Assembly: GCF_902497895.1 (NCBI RefSeq)
Contig: NZ_CABVHQ010000012.1
Coordinates: forward strand, 1 to 64,000
Direction: 5' to 3'
DNA from: Pseudomonas fluorescens
GTDB taxonomy: Bacteria > Pseudomonadota > Gammaproteobacteria > Pseudomonadales > Pseudomonadaceae
DNA: 64,000 bases
Shown: piece after piece, positions 52,762 to 62,146 of the stretch
How the letters are laid out: the number at the start of each line of letters is the position of its first letter
Numbering within the stretch: the stretch's first letter is position 1
Made by a program: the position numbers and the translations under genes
Notes under the pieces: generated by a model
Databases searched by the model: none
Seen by the model: only the letters and a program-made list of their open reading frames with translations
Told to the model about the DNA's origin: nothing

Positions 52762-54159
52762 ATGAGCATCCAGAGCTTTGTCAGCCCTGACCTGATCCGC
52801 CAAGGTTTTTCGCGGGCGATGTCGGCCATGTATCGCGAAGAGGTGCCTCTGTATGGCGCGCTAATGGAGCTGGTGGCGCAGACCAACGCCCAGGTGCTGC
52901 GCAGCGACCACCGCGTTGCGCAACAGCTGCGCAACACCGGGGAAATCGAACGCCTGGACCTTGAGCGCCATGGCGCGATCCGCGTCGGCACCGCCGGGGA
53001 ACTGGCGACCATCAGCCGCTTGTTTGCGGTGATGGGCATGCAGCCGGTGGGCTACTACGACCTGACACCCGCCGGAGTACCGGTCCACTCCACCGCGTTC
53101 CGCGCGGTGCATGAAGCCTCGCTGCAGATCAGTCCGTTCCGGGTGTTCACCTCGTTGCTGCGCCTGGAACTGATCGAAAACCCCGAGCTGCGCGAGTTCG
53201 CCCGGTCGGTCCTGGCCAGACGCTCGATCTTCACCCCGGGCGCGCTGGCCCTGATCGACAAATCCGAAAACCAGGGCGGGCTTGACGAACAAGACGCCGA
53301 GGCATTCGTCGAGCAGGCGCTGGAAACCTTTCGCTGGCACCACAGCGCAACCGTCACCGCCAAGCAGTATCGGCAGTTGAGCGCGCAGCACCGGCTGGTC
53401 GCCGATGTGGTGGCCTTCAAAGGCCCGCACATCAATCACCTGACCCCGCGCACCCTCGACATCGACAAGGTCCAGGCGCAAATGCCCGAGCATGGCATTA
53501 CCCCCAAGGCCGTGATCGAAGGCCCGCCGCGGCGTGAGTGCCCGATCCTGCTGCGCCAGACCAGCTTCAAGGCCCTTGAAGAACCCATCGCCTTCATCGA
53601 CCAGGCTCAGAGCTGCGACAGCCACAGTGCCCGCTTCGGCGAAATCGAACAACGTGGCGCAGCCCTCACTCCGGCGGGTCGGACGCTGTACGACCGCTTG
53701 CTGAATGCCGCTCGCGATGAACTGAAGGATTTCCCCAACGAAAAAAATGCCCAGCGCTACAACGCACTGCTGCAAGCGCACTTCGCCGAGTTTCCGGATT
53801 CCTGGGCCGGCATGCGCGAACAAGGGCTGGCCTACTTCCGCTACTTTGTTACCGAACAGGGGCTGGCCGCGAGTGGCGCCCTGTCGGCTTCAGAGACCCT
53901 GGAGGGATTGCTCAGCCGCAACTACATTCGTTTCGAACCACTGGTCTACGAGGATTTTTTACCGGTCAGTGCGGCAGGCATCTTCCAGTCCAACCTGGGT
54001 GACGATGGGCAAAATCACTACGCCGGCCGATCGAACCAGCAGGAATTCGAAAAGGCTCTGGGTCGTTCGACCCTCAATGAACTGGCGCTGTATGCCGAGA
54101 CTCAACGGCGCTCGATCCTGGAATGCTGCGCGGCACTCGATCTGCCGCCGCTGGTGTGA
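52762..54159 (+). CDS. hglS: 2-oxoadipate dioxygenase/decarboxylase (DUF1338, YdcJ family)
   Basis: 465 aa from ATG 52762 (AGGA 9 bases upstream), about the length of P. putida HglS; a far longer upstream frame is antisense to the neighbours and not conserved-looking. The non-haem Fe/Mn ligands are present at the published positions: H70 (LERHGAIR), H226 (HINHLTP), E294 (ARFGEIEQRG). It converts 2-oxoadipate to D-2-hydroxyglutarate in D-lysine catabolism. No other lysine-catabolic gene lies next to it. It is divergent from the cobF pair. Confidence 0.93.
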   Translation: MSIQSFVSPDLIRQGFSRAMSAMYREEVPLYGALMELVAQTNAQVLRSDHRVAQQLRNTGEIERLDLERHGAIRVGTAGELATISRLFAVMGMQPVGYYDLTPAGVPVHSTAFRAVHEASLQISPFRVFTSLLRLELIENPELREFARSVLARRSIFTPGALALIDKSENQGGLDEQDAEAFVEQALETFRWHHSATVTAKQYRQLSAQHRLVADVVAFKGPHINHLTPRTLDIDKVQAQMPEHGITPKAVIEGPPRRECPILLRQTSFKALEEPIAFIDQAQSCDSHSARFGEIEQRGAALTPAGRTLYDRLLNAARDELKDFPNEKNAQRYNALLQAHFAEFPDSWAGMREQGLAYFRYFVTEQGLAASGALSASETLEGLLSRNYIRFEPLVYEDFLPVSAAGIFQSNLGDDGQNHYAGRSNQQEFEKALGRSTLNELALYAETQRRSILECCAALDLPPLV

Positions 54160-54344
54160 GGAGAGTTCGCCCAGCGCGCTGGCCTGGCAATCCATGCACC
54201 GGTAAAGAGCCAATACACTGGGCGAACAGAGTTATTTTAATTGAACGTACACAATAAGTCCGCGTAGAAAATCTGAATAAATCTGGACACAATATTTCCA
54301 GTCTGAACTCACCAGGGTGAACATTCAGAGCAGCTCGCATCGAT

Positions 54345-55430
54345 TCAATACCCGGTCATTTCCAGATACCCGCTGCCGGCATGACTGCCACTCAACTGCA
54401 CCGGGCCTTCCCAATAAGCAATCCGCAGCGCCATCCAGGCTTGGGGATTGAGTGCCTGCACGGTGATGTCCAGGCCTTTGCCGGGGATCTTGATCGACCA
54501 GCGAGTCGGCATCTCGCGCCCCGCCACCGCAGTGAAGTCCAGCGGGGCGAGGTTGATGGCGTCCCTGGTCAGAATCTCGGTGCGGCCATCGGCAGTAATC
54601 CAGGTTCCGGTCAGGTAGGCACTGCCATCCTTTTCCCGCACCCGAAACAGCATCAACTGCTCAGCGTTATCCAGGTGCAGGGAAAACCAGTCCCAGCCGG
54701 TTTGCTCGGCGGTCAACGGCTGGCTGCTCCACTCGCGATCGAGCCAGGCGGGGCCGCTGACCTGCCAGGTCTGGCCATCAATCTCAAGGCTGCCCTGTGC
54801 CTGGAAAAACGGCTGGCTGTAGTAGTACGACGCCTGGCCGTGCTCGGATTTCCGGCTGTAACCCTGCTCGCCTTGCAGCACCGGGGATTTGCTCGAGGTC
54901 AGGTGCAGTTGATAGCTGAAACCGTGTCCGCTGGCGTGCAGTTGCATATCGGCCAAGGGGTTTGCCGAGCCGGACTGGCTGCGCAAACTCCAGTCATCGA
55001 TCCAGGCGTTGAACGGAGCGCCAGTGACTCCGGCCTGCCCTACCCCGCCGCGGGCGTAACGTTCAGCGGCAAGATGCTGGCTGGCCGAGGTTACTGCGGC
55101 ATGGCCGAGCCAGACTGTCTGGCTGCCCCAGCCAGGTTGCTCGGGCCCGGCTTTCAGTGCGTTGCGAAACAGGGTCCATTGCACACCAAAACTGCGGCCC
55201 TGAGCGTCCTTGAGGTTGGCGGTGAGGTACCACCACTCGATGCGAAAGCCGTCGTGGGGCCCGTGGTCGGCGGGAAAGCTGAAGGTTTTGCCGGGAACCA
55301 CCGGGGTGAACTCAGCGGCCTCGCTGCCCAGTCCGGCAAAACTTTCGGGTTGTTTCGGCGTGTCATCGCAACCACTCAGTTGCCACAGCAGCACCAGCAG
55401 CATGCCAAACCACAGCCGCTTAATCTTCAT
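54345..55430 (-). CDS. AttH-like lipocalin lipoprotein (carotenoid 1,2-hydratase family fold)
   Basis: 361 aa from ATG 55430. The signal peptide ends LWQLSGCDD, a lipobox giving an N-terminal lipidated Cys. The CrtC/AttH double-lipocalin fold shows DHGPHDGFRIEWWYLTANLK near the N-terminus and WLDREWSSQPLTAEQTGWDW in the middle. It overlaps the permease gene by 11 bases, so it is the last gene of an ATPase-permease-lipoprotein operon like attEFGH. It is probably an outer-membrane or periplasmic partner of that ABC system; hydratase activity is not implied. Confidence 0.88.
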   Translation of the reverse strand: MKIKRLWFGMLLVLLWQLSGCDDTPKQPESFAGLGSEAAEFTPVVPGKTFSFPADHGPHDGFRIEWWYLTANLKDAQGRSFGVQWTLFRNALKAGPEQPGWGSQTVWLGHAAVTSASQHLAAERYARGGVGQAGVTGAPFNAWIDDWSLRSQSGSANPLADMQLHASGHGFSYQLHLTSSKSPVLQGEQGYSRKSEHGQASYYYSQPFFQAQGSLEIDGQTWQVSGPAWLDREWSSQPLTAEQTGWDWFSLHLDNAEQLMLFRVREKDGSAYLTGTWITADGRTEILTRDAINLAPLDFTAVAGREMPTRWSIKIPGKGLDITVQALNPQAWMALRIAYWEGPVQLSGSHAGSGYLEMTGY

Positions 55431-57900
55431 GGGCAAAGGTCCTGAGCAGATCGGCCGGCTGGCTGCGGTAGAGTTTGAACAATGGCCAGGCCGACGCCAG
55501 CAAGGTCGCCAACAACGCCAGGGTGGTCAATTGCAGCAGTTGCAGCGGGAAGATCCGCAGTGGCAGGCGCCAGCCAAAGGCCTGGACATTGATCACCGAG
55601 TTCAGGCACCACGCCAGCAGGATTCCCAGCGGCAACGCCAGCAGCAAGGTCAGCACCGCCAACAACCAGGTCTGACCCAGATTGAGCAGCATCAGTTGCC
55701 GCCGGGTTACACCCAATGCCCATAACGGCGCCAGTTGACCGAGGCGACTCTGGCTCTGGGTCAGCAGGCTGATGAACAGCGCGACCCCGGCCACCCCCAG
55801 GGTCAGGCTGTTGAGCGCAGCGGTGGCGGTAAAGGTGCGTTCGAACACTTGAATGGACCAGCCCTTGAGCTGCGCCTGATCGACGATGCGGTTGTCGGCC
55901 AGGGCAAAGCGTGCTTGCAGGGCTTGCACCAGCGGCGTTACGGACGCGGGGTCGATGCGCAGGTTGAAACGACTCGGCGCCAGTTGCGACCAGTAACGTT
56001 GCAGGTGCCCGACATTGACCAGTAAATGCCCTTTCGGATTGCCATAGTCGGCATAGATCCCGACGATGCGCGGCGACCACTGACCTTGCGGCGTTGGAAT
56101 CACCAGCCGATCACCCAATTGCACCTTCAGGCGACGGGCCAGTTGTTCACTGAGCATCAGCGTGTCGTCGTCGACCAGTCGATCCCAGGGATCGTCTCCC
56201 AGCGCTTGCAGCAGCGGCCAGTGCTGGCGATAGCTCGGGTGATCGATGACGCCGTACAGCTCCACGGGCCAGCCTTGCAGCTGGATCGACACCTGCCAGC
56301 TGGGCAATACCGCAGAGACCAGCGGTTGCTGGCTTAACCAGGTTTGAAGCTGCCGAGACTGAGTGGGACTGACTGGATTGATATACAGCTCGGCAGTCAG
56401 GCGTTGTTCGAGCCAGTCGCCGAAGGTCTGGCGAAAGCCGGCAGTCATGCTGCCGGCACCGATGTTGGCAGCCAGCGCCAGCAACAGCGCCATCAATGCC
56501 AGACTCAGGGCCGGCAATTGCTGCCGGCAATCGGCAATAAACCACTGCGCCAACACCGAGCGACTGCGCCCGCGCACCAGGCTCAGCAGCCCATCGAGCA
56601 GCACTGGCAAGCTCAGCGCCGCCGCCAGCAACAGACCGGCCATCAACACAAAACCGGCAGTCAGACTGTCGCCAAGCCACCAGGCCAGAAGCCCCACCGC
56701 AGCGGCAATCGCCGCCACCCAACCCTGGCGTCGCAACCAGCGGGCATGGGTCTGATGCCAGGCTTGCGGGTTGGCCAGCGCGAGCAACGGCAGGCGCGCC
56801 GCACGCAATAAACTGTTGGCACCGGCCAGCAATGCCCCCAGCAGACTCAAGCCCACCCCACTGAGCCACCAGAGCGGGCCGAGGCTCAACTGCCCCGCCA
56901 CCTCGGCCCCGTACAGCCCGCGCAGGCTGGCGGCGACGTCCGGCAACAACACACCAGCAAGCAAATACCCACTGACCACCCCGGCAATCCCGCCCAGCAA
57001 GGCCAGGCCACCGAGTTCAACGCTCAGGCTGAAAATCAACATGCGCGCACTGACCCCGCAGGCCCGCAGGGTTCTCAGCAGGCCACGGCGCTGTTCCAGG
57101 GCCAGGCCGATGGCGGCATGGACGATAAACAGACCGACCACGAACGACAGAAAACCCAAGGCATCGAGGTTCAGGTGAAAGCTTTCGGTCAGGCGCGACA
57201 GGTTGTTTTCTTCACCGCTGCGCTTGAGCACTAACTGCCCGGCAAACGCTTCAGGCAACCGCGGCCGAGTCGCCGCGAATTCCTTGGGCAGCAACAGCCG
57301 CGAGAGCTGTTGTGGCATCCCCAGCAGCTGTTGCGCAAAGCCGATATCCACCAGCAGCACCCCTGGCGCCATGTCGACCTGGCTATGCAGCGGCGGCAGG
57401 CGTTGGCCATCTACCGTAAAAGGTTGGTCGCCCTCGCGAAAACCCAGGGCCTGCAAGGTTTGCGCAGCGATCCAGGTGCTGCCGGGCGGGCTGATGAAGT
57501 CGACCATCCGCGCCAGCTCCAGCGTCTGCCCGGCCACCGCCGACCCGGTGGGTAGCGACAGTGGTTCGATGCCGATCAATTGCAGACGTTGATCTTCCCG
57601 CCCCTTGAGCGACAGCCGCGCTTGCAACAGCGGCGACACCGGCCAACCGGCTCGCCGCAGGCTGATGAACAAGGTTTGCGCGAAGGTCGCGCCATTCGGT
57701 GCAGCGAGACTGGCCTGGGGTTCGCCGCCAATCAACTGGCTGGCCCGGGCGTAGCTTTCTCGGGCCTGACTGTTCAACGCTTGTACCCCGGTCAACAGAC
57801 TGGTGGCCAGCCAGAGCCCGGTCAGCACACTGAAAAACTGCACCGGATGCTGCCGCCAATGACTCAGCAAGGCCCGCAGCGCGCCCTGGAAAACCCGCAC
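55420..57900 (-). CDS. FtsX-like ABC transporter permease (AttF/AttG-type, fused)
   Basis: 826 aa from a GTG at 57900 directly after the ATPase stop. Two FtsX-type four-helix units are visible: helices at about 250-370, then a middle pair near 415-450, and a final set near 705-810. A large periplasmic domain follows the first helix and another precedes the last set. The size suggests that the AttF and AttG permeases of the att system are fused in one chain. Such proteins work in lipid or lipoprotein handling (MacB/LolCE superfamily). Confidence 0.9.
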   Translation of the reverse strand: MRVFQGALRALLSHWRQHPVQFFSVLTGLWLATSLLTGVQALNSQARESYARASQLIGGEPQASLAAPNGATFAQTLFISLRRAGWPVSPLLQARLSLKGREDQRLQLIGIEPLSLPTGSAVAGQTLELARMVDFISPPGSTWIAAQTLQALGFREGDQPFTVDGQRLPPLHSQVDMAPGVLLVDIGFAQQLLGMPQQLSRLLLPKEFAATRPRLPEAFAGQLVLKRSGEENNLSRLTESFHLNLDALGFLSFVVGLFIVHAAIGLALEQRRGLLRTLRACGVSARMLIFSLSVELGGLALLGGIAGVVSGYLLAGVLLPDVAASLRGLYGAEVAGQLSLGPLWWLSGVGLSLLGALLAGANSLLRAARLPLLALANPQAWHQTHARWLRRQGWVAAIAAAVGLLAWWLGDSLTAGFVLMAGLLLAAALSLPVLLDGLLSLVRGRSRSVLAQWFIADCRQQLPALSLALMALLLALAANIGAGSMTAGFRQTFGDWLEQRLTAELYINPVSPTQSRQLQTWLSQQPLVSAVLPSWQVSIQLQGWPVELYGVIDHPSYRQHWPLLQALGDDPWDRLVDDDTLMLSEQLARRLKVQLGDRLVIPTPQGQWSPRIVGIYADYGNPKGHLLVNVGHLQRYWSQLAPSRFNLRIDPASVTPLVQALQARFALADNRIVDQAQLKGWSIQVFERTFTATAALNSLTLGVAGVALFISLLTQSQSRLGQLAPLWALGVTRRQLMLLNLGQTWLLAVLTLLLALPLGILLAWCLNSVINVQAFGWRLPLRIFPLQLLQLTTLALLATLLASAWPLFKLYRSQPADLLRTFAHED

Positions 57901-57901
57901 C

Positions 57902-58570
57902 TCAGCCCCCGCCCGCGCCGAGCAGACGCCCGTTATGCAACACCACTCTTTGCGCCAGGCGAGCCGCGACCCGCGGACTGTGGGTGACCATCAGCAGGCT
58001 GGTGGGGCTGTCGACGAGCAGCTCCAGGAGCAACTGCAGCACTTGATCGCTGGTGCTTTCATCGAGACTGCCGGTAGGTTCATCGGCCAGCAGCAGGCCC
58101 GGACGCGACGCCAACGCACGCCCCAGCGCCACCCGTTGTTGCTGGCCGCCAGAGAGCTGTTCGGGATAGCGCCTGAGCAAGTCGCCGAGCCCCAGCCGCT
58201 CAACCAGTTGCGCCTGCCAGAGCGGCTCGAGGCGCCCGGCCAGGCGTGCCTGAAAGGCCAGGTTGTCCTCGACCCGCAGGCTGCTGATCAGGTTGAATTG
58301 CTGGAACACCAGGCCCACTTCGGTACGCCGCCAGTTGGCCAGTTGCGCCTCGTTCATCCGCTCCAGCGAGTGCCCGCCAATGCGGATGCTGCCGCTATCC
58401 ACCTGGTCCAGCCCGGCGATCAGGTGCAGCAAGGTGCTCTTGCCACTGCCCGATTCGCCCATCAGTGCCAGGCTGCTGCCCTGTTGCAACTGCAAGTCAA
58501 CCCCTTGCAGCACCGCCAGCGGGCCTTGCGGGGTCGCATAGCTCTTGAACACGCCTTGCACCTGAAGCAT
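57902..58570 (-). CDS. ABC transporter ATP-binding protein (LolD/MacB/AttE type)
   Basis: 222 aa from ATG 58570. Walker A is [11 protein letters not shown], the LolD/MacB-type Q-loop is [10 protein letters not shown], the signature is LSGGQQQR, Walker B is [13 protein letters not shown] and the switch His is MVTHS. The DEPTGSLD and [15 protein letters not shown] features are typical of the MacB/LolD subfamily that pairs with FtsX permeases. First gene of the operon. Confidence 0.95.
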   Translation of the reverse strand: MLQVQGVFKSYATPQGPLAVLQGVDLQLQQGSSLALMGESGSGKSTLLHLIAGLDQVDSGSIRIGGHSLERMNEAQLANWRRTEVGLVFQQFNLISSLRVEDNLAFQARLAGRLEPLWQAQLVERLGLGDLLRRYPEQLSGGQQQRVALGRALASRPGLLLADEPTGSLDESTSDQVLQLLLELLVDSPTSLLMVTHSPRVAARLAQRVVLHNGRLLGAGGG

Positions 58571-58690
58571 GGGGCACACTCGATTGACCGAAGCTGAAGC
58601 CAAGGATAGCGGGTGTGGCTGAGCGAGGCGTCAGTGGCGCTCACAAGACCTTGCATTGGTCAGAATTTACTTCGGCACTCCGTAATGCCA

Positions 58691-58791
58691 GGTAGGAGCG
58701 AGCTTGCTCGCGATGGACTCAAGAGCTGCGCGCTTAATCAGAAAACACTCGTTATCGTTAACGTCCATCGCGAGCAAGCTCGCTCCTGCAA
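58691..58791. repeat. REPIN (GAGCGAGCTTGCTCGCGATGG family)
   Basis: TAGGAGCGAGCTTGCTCGCG and inverted CATCGCGAGCAAGCTCGCTC separated by about 55 bp. The right copy supplies the last codons and the stop of the RHS fragment. Confidence 0.93.
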
Positions 58792-60374
58792 GGGGCATCC
58801 GGTGCAAATGCGTCAACCCCGGACGGATTCACCCAGCCCGTCGGGTTCGGGGTGTACAGGTAGCCGTTCAACCCGTCCGGCGTCAGGTAGCGGCCGATGT
58901 GCGGATCGTAGTAGCGATGGCGGTTGTAGTGCAGACCGGTTTCCGCATCGAAGTACTGGCCCTGGAAGCGCAGTGGATTGTCGACCTGTGGTTCGCTGCC
59001 CAGGCTGGCGAGTTGGCCGTAAGCCTGGTATTTCGCCGACCAGACGATCTCGCCGTTGTAGTTGGTGAGTTCCAGCGGTGTACCGAGGTGGTCGAGGTGG
59101 TAGTAAAACAGGCAGGCCTTTAACGGACCCTCTCCATCGAGCAGGGCCAATGGCCGCAAGCTGCCGGGTTCGTAGAGGTAGCGGCGGTAGTGATGCCTGC
59201 CGCGTTCGGCAATGAGTTGCTGGCCTTGCCAGAGAAATTCGGTGCTGTGGCCATCGACGGTTTTGCCGATACGGCGGCCGAACGCGTCGTAGCGGTAGCT
59301 CACGCAACGGCCGTCCGGCAGGCTCACGCCAATCAGTCGATGCCGGCAGTCGTAGCGGTATTCGGTGACCCGTGTCCCGGCGGTGCCGCGCCATTCGCGG
59401 ATCAGATTGCCGTAAGCATCGTAGTCGTAATGGTGGTCGCCTTGCATCACCAGACGGTTGTCCTGGATCGTGGTCGGGCCGTGCATCTGCAGGTTGCCGG
59501 CGGGGTCGTGGGCGAAGTGTTCCGGGCGTTCGCCGCGGGAATGGCGGACGCGGGTCAGACGATTCAGCGCATCGTAGTAATAACTGCGCTGGCCGTGACG
59601 ACTGTCCGCGATGGAAGCCAGGTTGCCATTGACCGCATAACCGTAATGGCGCAGGTACAGCGGTCGGGCCTGCCGGGTGATTTCATGGACTTGCAGACGC
59701 CCCTGCTCGTTGTAGTGGTACTGGCTGAGCAGCAGGCCTTGCTGGCGTTGCTCCTCGCGACCAGCACTGAATTGGTGGCTGGTCAGCCGTTCGCCATTGA
59801 GGTCGATGGCAACCAGCGCGCCGCCCGGGGCATGGTGGTAATCGAGTATGCCGTGGTCCGGCAGGCGCAGGCGGTCAAGCCGGCCGCAGGGGTCGTAGCG
59901 ATAACGCAAGGTGGCAGGCCCCTGGTGTTCGGTGATCAGCCGGTCTTGCAGATCGTACTGGAATTCCAGCGGCCACTGACCCTCATCGACACTCACCAAT
60001 CGGCCGAGACTGTCGTAACGGTAATGAATCTTGCTGCCGTCGGCCAGGGTCTTGAGCAGCAACCGCCCTTGAGTGTCGCGTTCATATCCCGTGAGCAATT
60101 GACTGCCGTCGGTGCCAAACTCGGTTTTCTCCAGCAGATGACCCCTTCGGTCGTAGGCATACGCTGTGCGCCGGCCAGATCCAGACGCTTGCCGGATCAG
60201 ACCGTTGGCGTCGTACTGGAGCTGATAACGTTCGCCGGACGAATTTTCGATCTCGCTGAGCAGCAAGCGTGAGTCGTCGTAACGGTAGCGCAGTTGCGTG
60301 CCATCCGGATTGATCCGACGACTGACCAGGGGCAGGTCGTCGGCGTATTCATGGCAGGCAGTCAGCTCGTTCAT
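58758..60374 (-). CDS. orphan RHS/YD-repeat protein, truncated at both ends
   Basis: 538 aa from ATG 60374 with GAGGGA 7 bases upstream. About a dozen YD repeats (for example YRYDSLGRLVSVDE and YDYDAYGNLIREW) lead to the RHS core end HLDHLGTPLELTNYNGEIVW and NRHRYYDPHIGRYLTPDG. Full-length pseudomonad RHS effectors are far longer; the N-terminal part is absent. After PTGWVNPSG, where a variable toxin domain should start, the frame ends within 20 residues encoded by a REP (CRSELARDGR). No vgrG, PAAR, adaptor or immunity gene is nearby. It is probably a displaced, toxin-less RHS cassette. Confidence 0.85.
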   Translation of the reverse strand: MNELTACHEYADDLPLVSRRINPDGTQLRYRYDDSRLLLSEIENSSGERYQLQYDANGLIRQASGSGRRTAYAYDRRGHLLEKTEFGTDGSQLLTGYERDTQGRLLLKTLADGSKIHYRYDSLGRLVSVDEGQWPLEFQYDLQDRLITEHQGPATLRYRYDPCGRLDRLRLPDHGILDYHHAPGGALVAIDLNGERLTSHQFSAGREEQRQQGLLLSQYHYNEQGRLQVHEITRQARPLYLRHYGYAVNGNLASIADSRHGQRSYYYDALNRLTRVRHSRGERPEHFAHDPAGNLQMHGPTTIQDNRLVMQGDHHYDYDAYGNLIREWRGTAGTRVTEYRYDCRHRLIGVSLPDGRCVSYRYDAFGRRIGKTVDGHSTEFLWQGQQLIAERGRHHYRRYLYEPGSLRPLALLDGEGPLKACLFYYHLDHLGTPLELTNYNGEIVWSAKYQAYGQLASLGSEPQVDNPLRFQGQYFDAETGLHYNRHRYYDPHIGRYLTPDGLNGYLYTPNPTGWVNPSGVDAFAPDAPCRSELARDGR

Positions 60375-61046
60375 CCGCAATCCCTCGCGCAGGTGTATAG
60401 GACGCAAGACTTTGCAGGGGATCGTTGGGAAATGGAGTCGGGGAAATTCGAGAGGGCGGGTAGGAGATTTCTTTAAATCAAACGGCAACATTCAACAAGC
60501 GTAATGGAGGCCAGTCAGTAACTTGAGTGCGACATTCGCATCCCACCATCAAAGCGCAGCCTGTTGTTTCATCGCAAAGCGCGTCAATAAACAGGTGACC
60601 AAAATCTGACACACCCCCGTCGTTGAGAGCCATGCCAATCAAGCTATACAACCGTTCGTCGCTTGAGCTGGCCGACTATTTTTTGGTACATATTCGTTCA
60701 AACCCGCTACACAAAGCGCCTGATGACAAAACGCCTGAAACCCGGCGAGTTGCGAATCACGTAGAACATGCCATTTCGTTGACACGTTTTTTTCCAGGCT
60801 GGTCTATACCCACTTCATCAGTCAAATTCCAGTCATTGCCGCGCCCAACGAAGCCCGGCATGTCGAGGATAACTGTGGACCTTTGCCGGCCCAGGACTAT
60901 TCGGCAGCACCGTTTGCCCAAACCTTTTCGCCTCGCCACCTTGCTACTGGTGACCCTTGCCGGGATGAGCGTCGGTTTGCAGTTCCTGCGTGGCCAGCGT
61001 TTATCGCGAATGGAGTCCTGAGCAGAATCGATGAGAGTGCCGTCCC
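60375..61046. other. 670-bp region between the RHS fragment and the deacetylase, little supported
   Basis: No REP is present. A rightward frame from 60623 to 61021 (132 codons) is open, but its first part lacks a ribosome site and looks non-coding. Only its last 50 codons look plausible and are listed separately. Confidence 0.45.
60860..61021 (+). CDS. possible small single-helix membrane protein
   Basis: 53 aa from ATG 60860: a basic N-terminus (RPRTIRQHRLPKPFR), one helix LATLLLVTLAGMSVGLQFL, then a short basic tail. It stops 25 bp before the deacetylase start and could be its operon leader. The ribosome site is weak, so this is tentative. Confidence 0.35.
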   Translation: MSRITVDLCRPRTIRQHRLPKPFRLATLLLVTLAGMSVGLQFLRGQRLSRMES

Positions 61047-62066
61047 ATGTCGATCAAGCAAATGTTCAAGCGCACCAGTGGCTGGCTGTACCTCAACTCG
61101 TCGCTGGGACGCCGCCAGCTGCGAGGCGCCGGAGTGATCCTGATGTTGCACCGGGTGCTCGTCGACGACCGCAGCGCCGAGTTGCCCCATCGCAATGAGT
61201 TGTGCGTCGGCCCGCGCGCCTTCGAGCAACTCCTGCGATGGCTCAAGTACCATTTCGACTGCGTGACGCTGATGGACTTGCTGCACGCCGACGCCCAGGG
61301 GAACGCTTCGGCGCGGCCGAAAGTCGCCCTGACCTTCGACGATGGCTGGCGTGACAATGCACTGAACGCCTTTCCGCTGCTGCTGGAGCATCGGGTGCCG
61401 GCGAGTATTTTCCTGTCCACCGACTTCATTGGCAGCCGCCAGCGCTTCTGGTGGGAAAGCCTGGGTGAAACACTCTGGGGCAGCTATGGCAGCGACTCGC
61501 GTCAACGCCTGCTCAAACACCTGCAACGCATCGGCCGGCCATTGCCCGCGGCGTTCCTCGACGATGGCAACCAATGGCAACGCAGCCTGGCCTTGGCCAA
61601 CTATTTGCAAAGTCTGAAAAGCCTGGCACCCCAGGACCTCAACCGCCTCACCGACGCTTGCCCGATCGAGTCGTTGCCCCAGGCACTGGACTGGCAGCAA
61701 GTGCGCATCCTGGAACGCTCCGGACTGATCAGCTTCGGTCCCCATGGTGCCAGCCACTCGATCCTTACCGGACTCGACGACACGCGCCTGGACCAGGAAC
61801 TGAGCCGCAGCCACGACGCCTTGCGGCGAGGCTGCCAACAACCGTTGCCGGTCTATTGCTACCCCAATGGCGATCATGATCATCGAGTCCGCCAACGCCT
61901 GGCCGCGCACCGCTACGCCTTTGCCCTGGGCTCCAGCGCCGGGATCTATCGCGGCAATGGCGACCCACTGGCGCTGCCACGCATCGGCGTCAGCCAGCGT
62001 AATGCCAGCCGCCCTTCGCTGCTGGCCTGGCGCATCAGCCAGGGCGATCCCCATGAACCGCAATAA
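61047..62066 (+). CDS. polysaccharide deacetylase family protein (NodB homology)
   Basis: 339 aa. The N-terminal segment includes GVILMLHRVL; then the NodB motif 1 with the catalytic and metal Asp (ALTFDDGWRDN, near residue 97). The later FGPHGASHSIL likely provides the metal His residues. The C-terminus holds YCYPNGDHDH. It removes acetyl groups from sugar polymers. It overlaps no gene but is followed 80 bp later by a second, unrelated deacetylase in the same direction. Confidence 0.9.
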   Translation: MSIKQMFKRTSGWLYLNSSLGRRQLRGAGVILMLHRVLVDDRSAELPHRNELCVGPRAFEQLLRWLKYHFDCVTLMDLLHADAQGNASARPKVALTFDDGWRDNALNAFPLLLEHRVPASIFLSTDFIGSRQRFWWESLGETLWGSYGSDSRQRLLKHLQRIGRPLPAAFLDDGNQWQRSLALANYLQSLKSLAPQDLNRLTDACPIESLPQALDWQQVRILERSGLISFGPHGASHSILTGLDDTRLDQELSRSHDALRRGCQQPLPVYCYPNGDHDHRVRQRLAAHRYAFALGSSAGIYRGNGDPLALPRIGVSQRNASRPSLLAWRISQGDPHEPQ

Positions 62067-62146
62067 CGATCTGCATCACCTTGTGCCGAGCATGGACACG
62101 CGCGCCAAACCTGTCGTTACCCGTCCAACCCCACTGGAGGATCACC

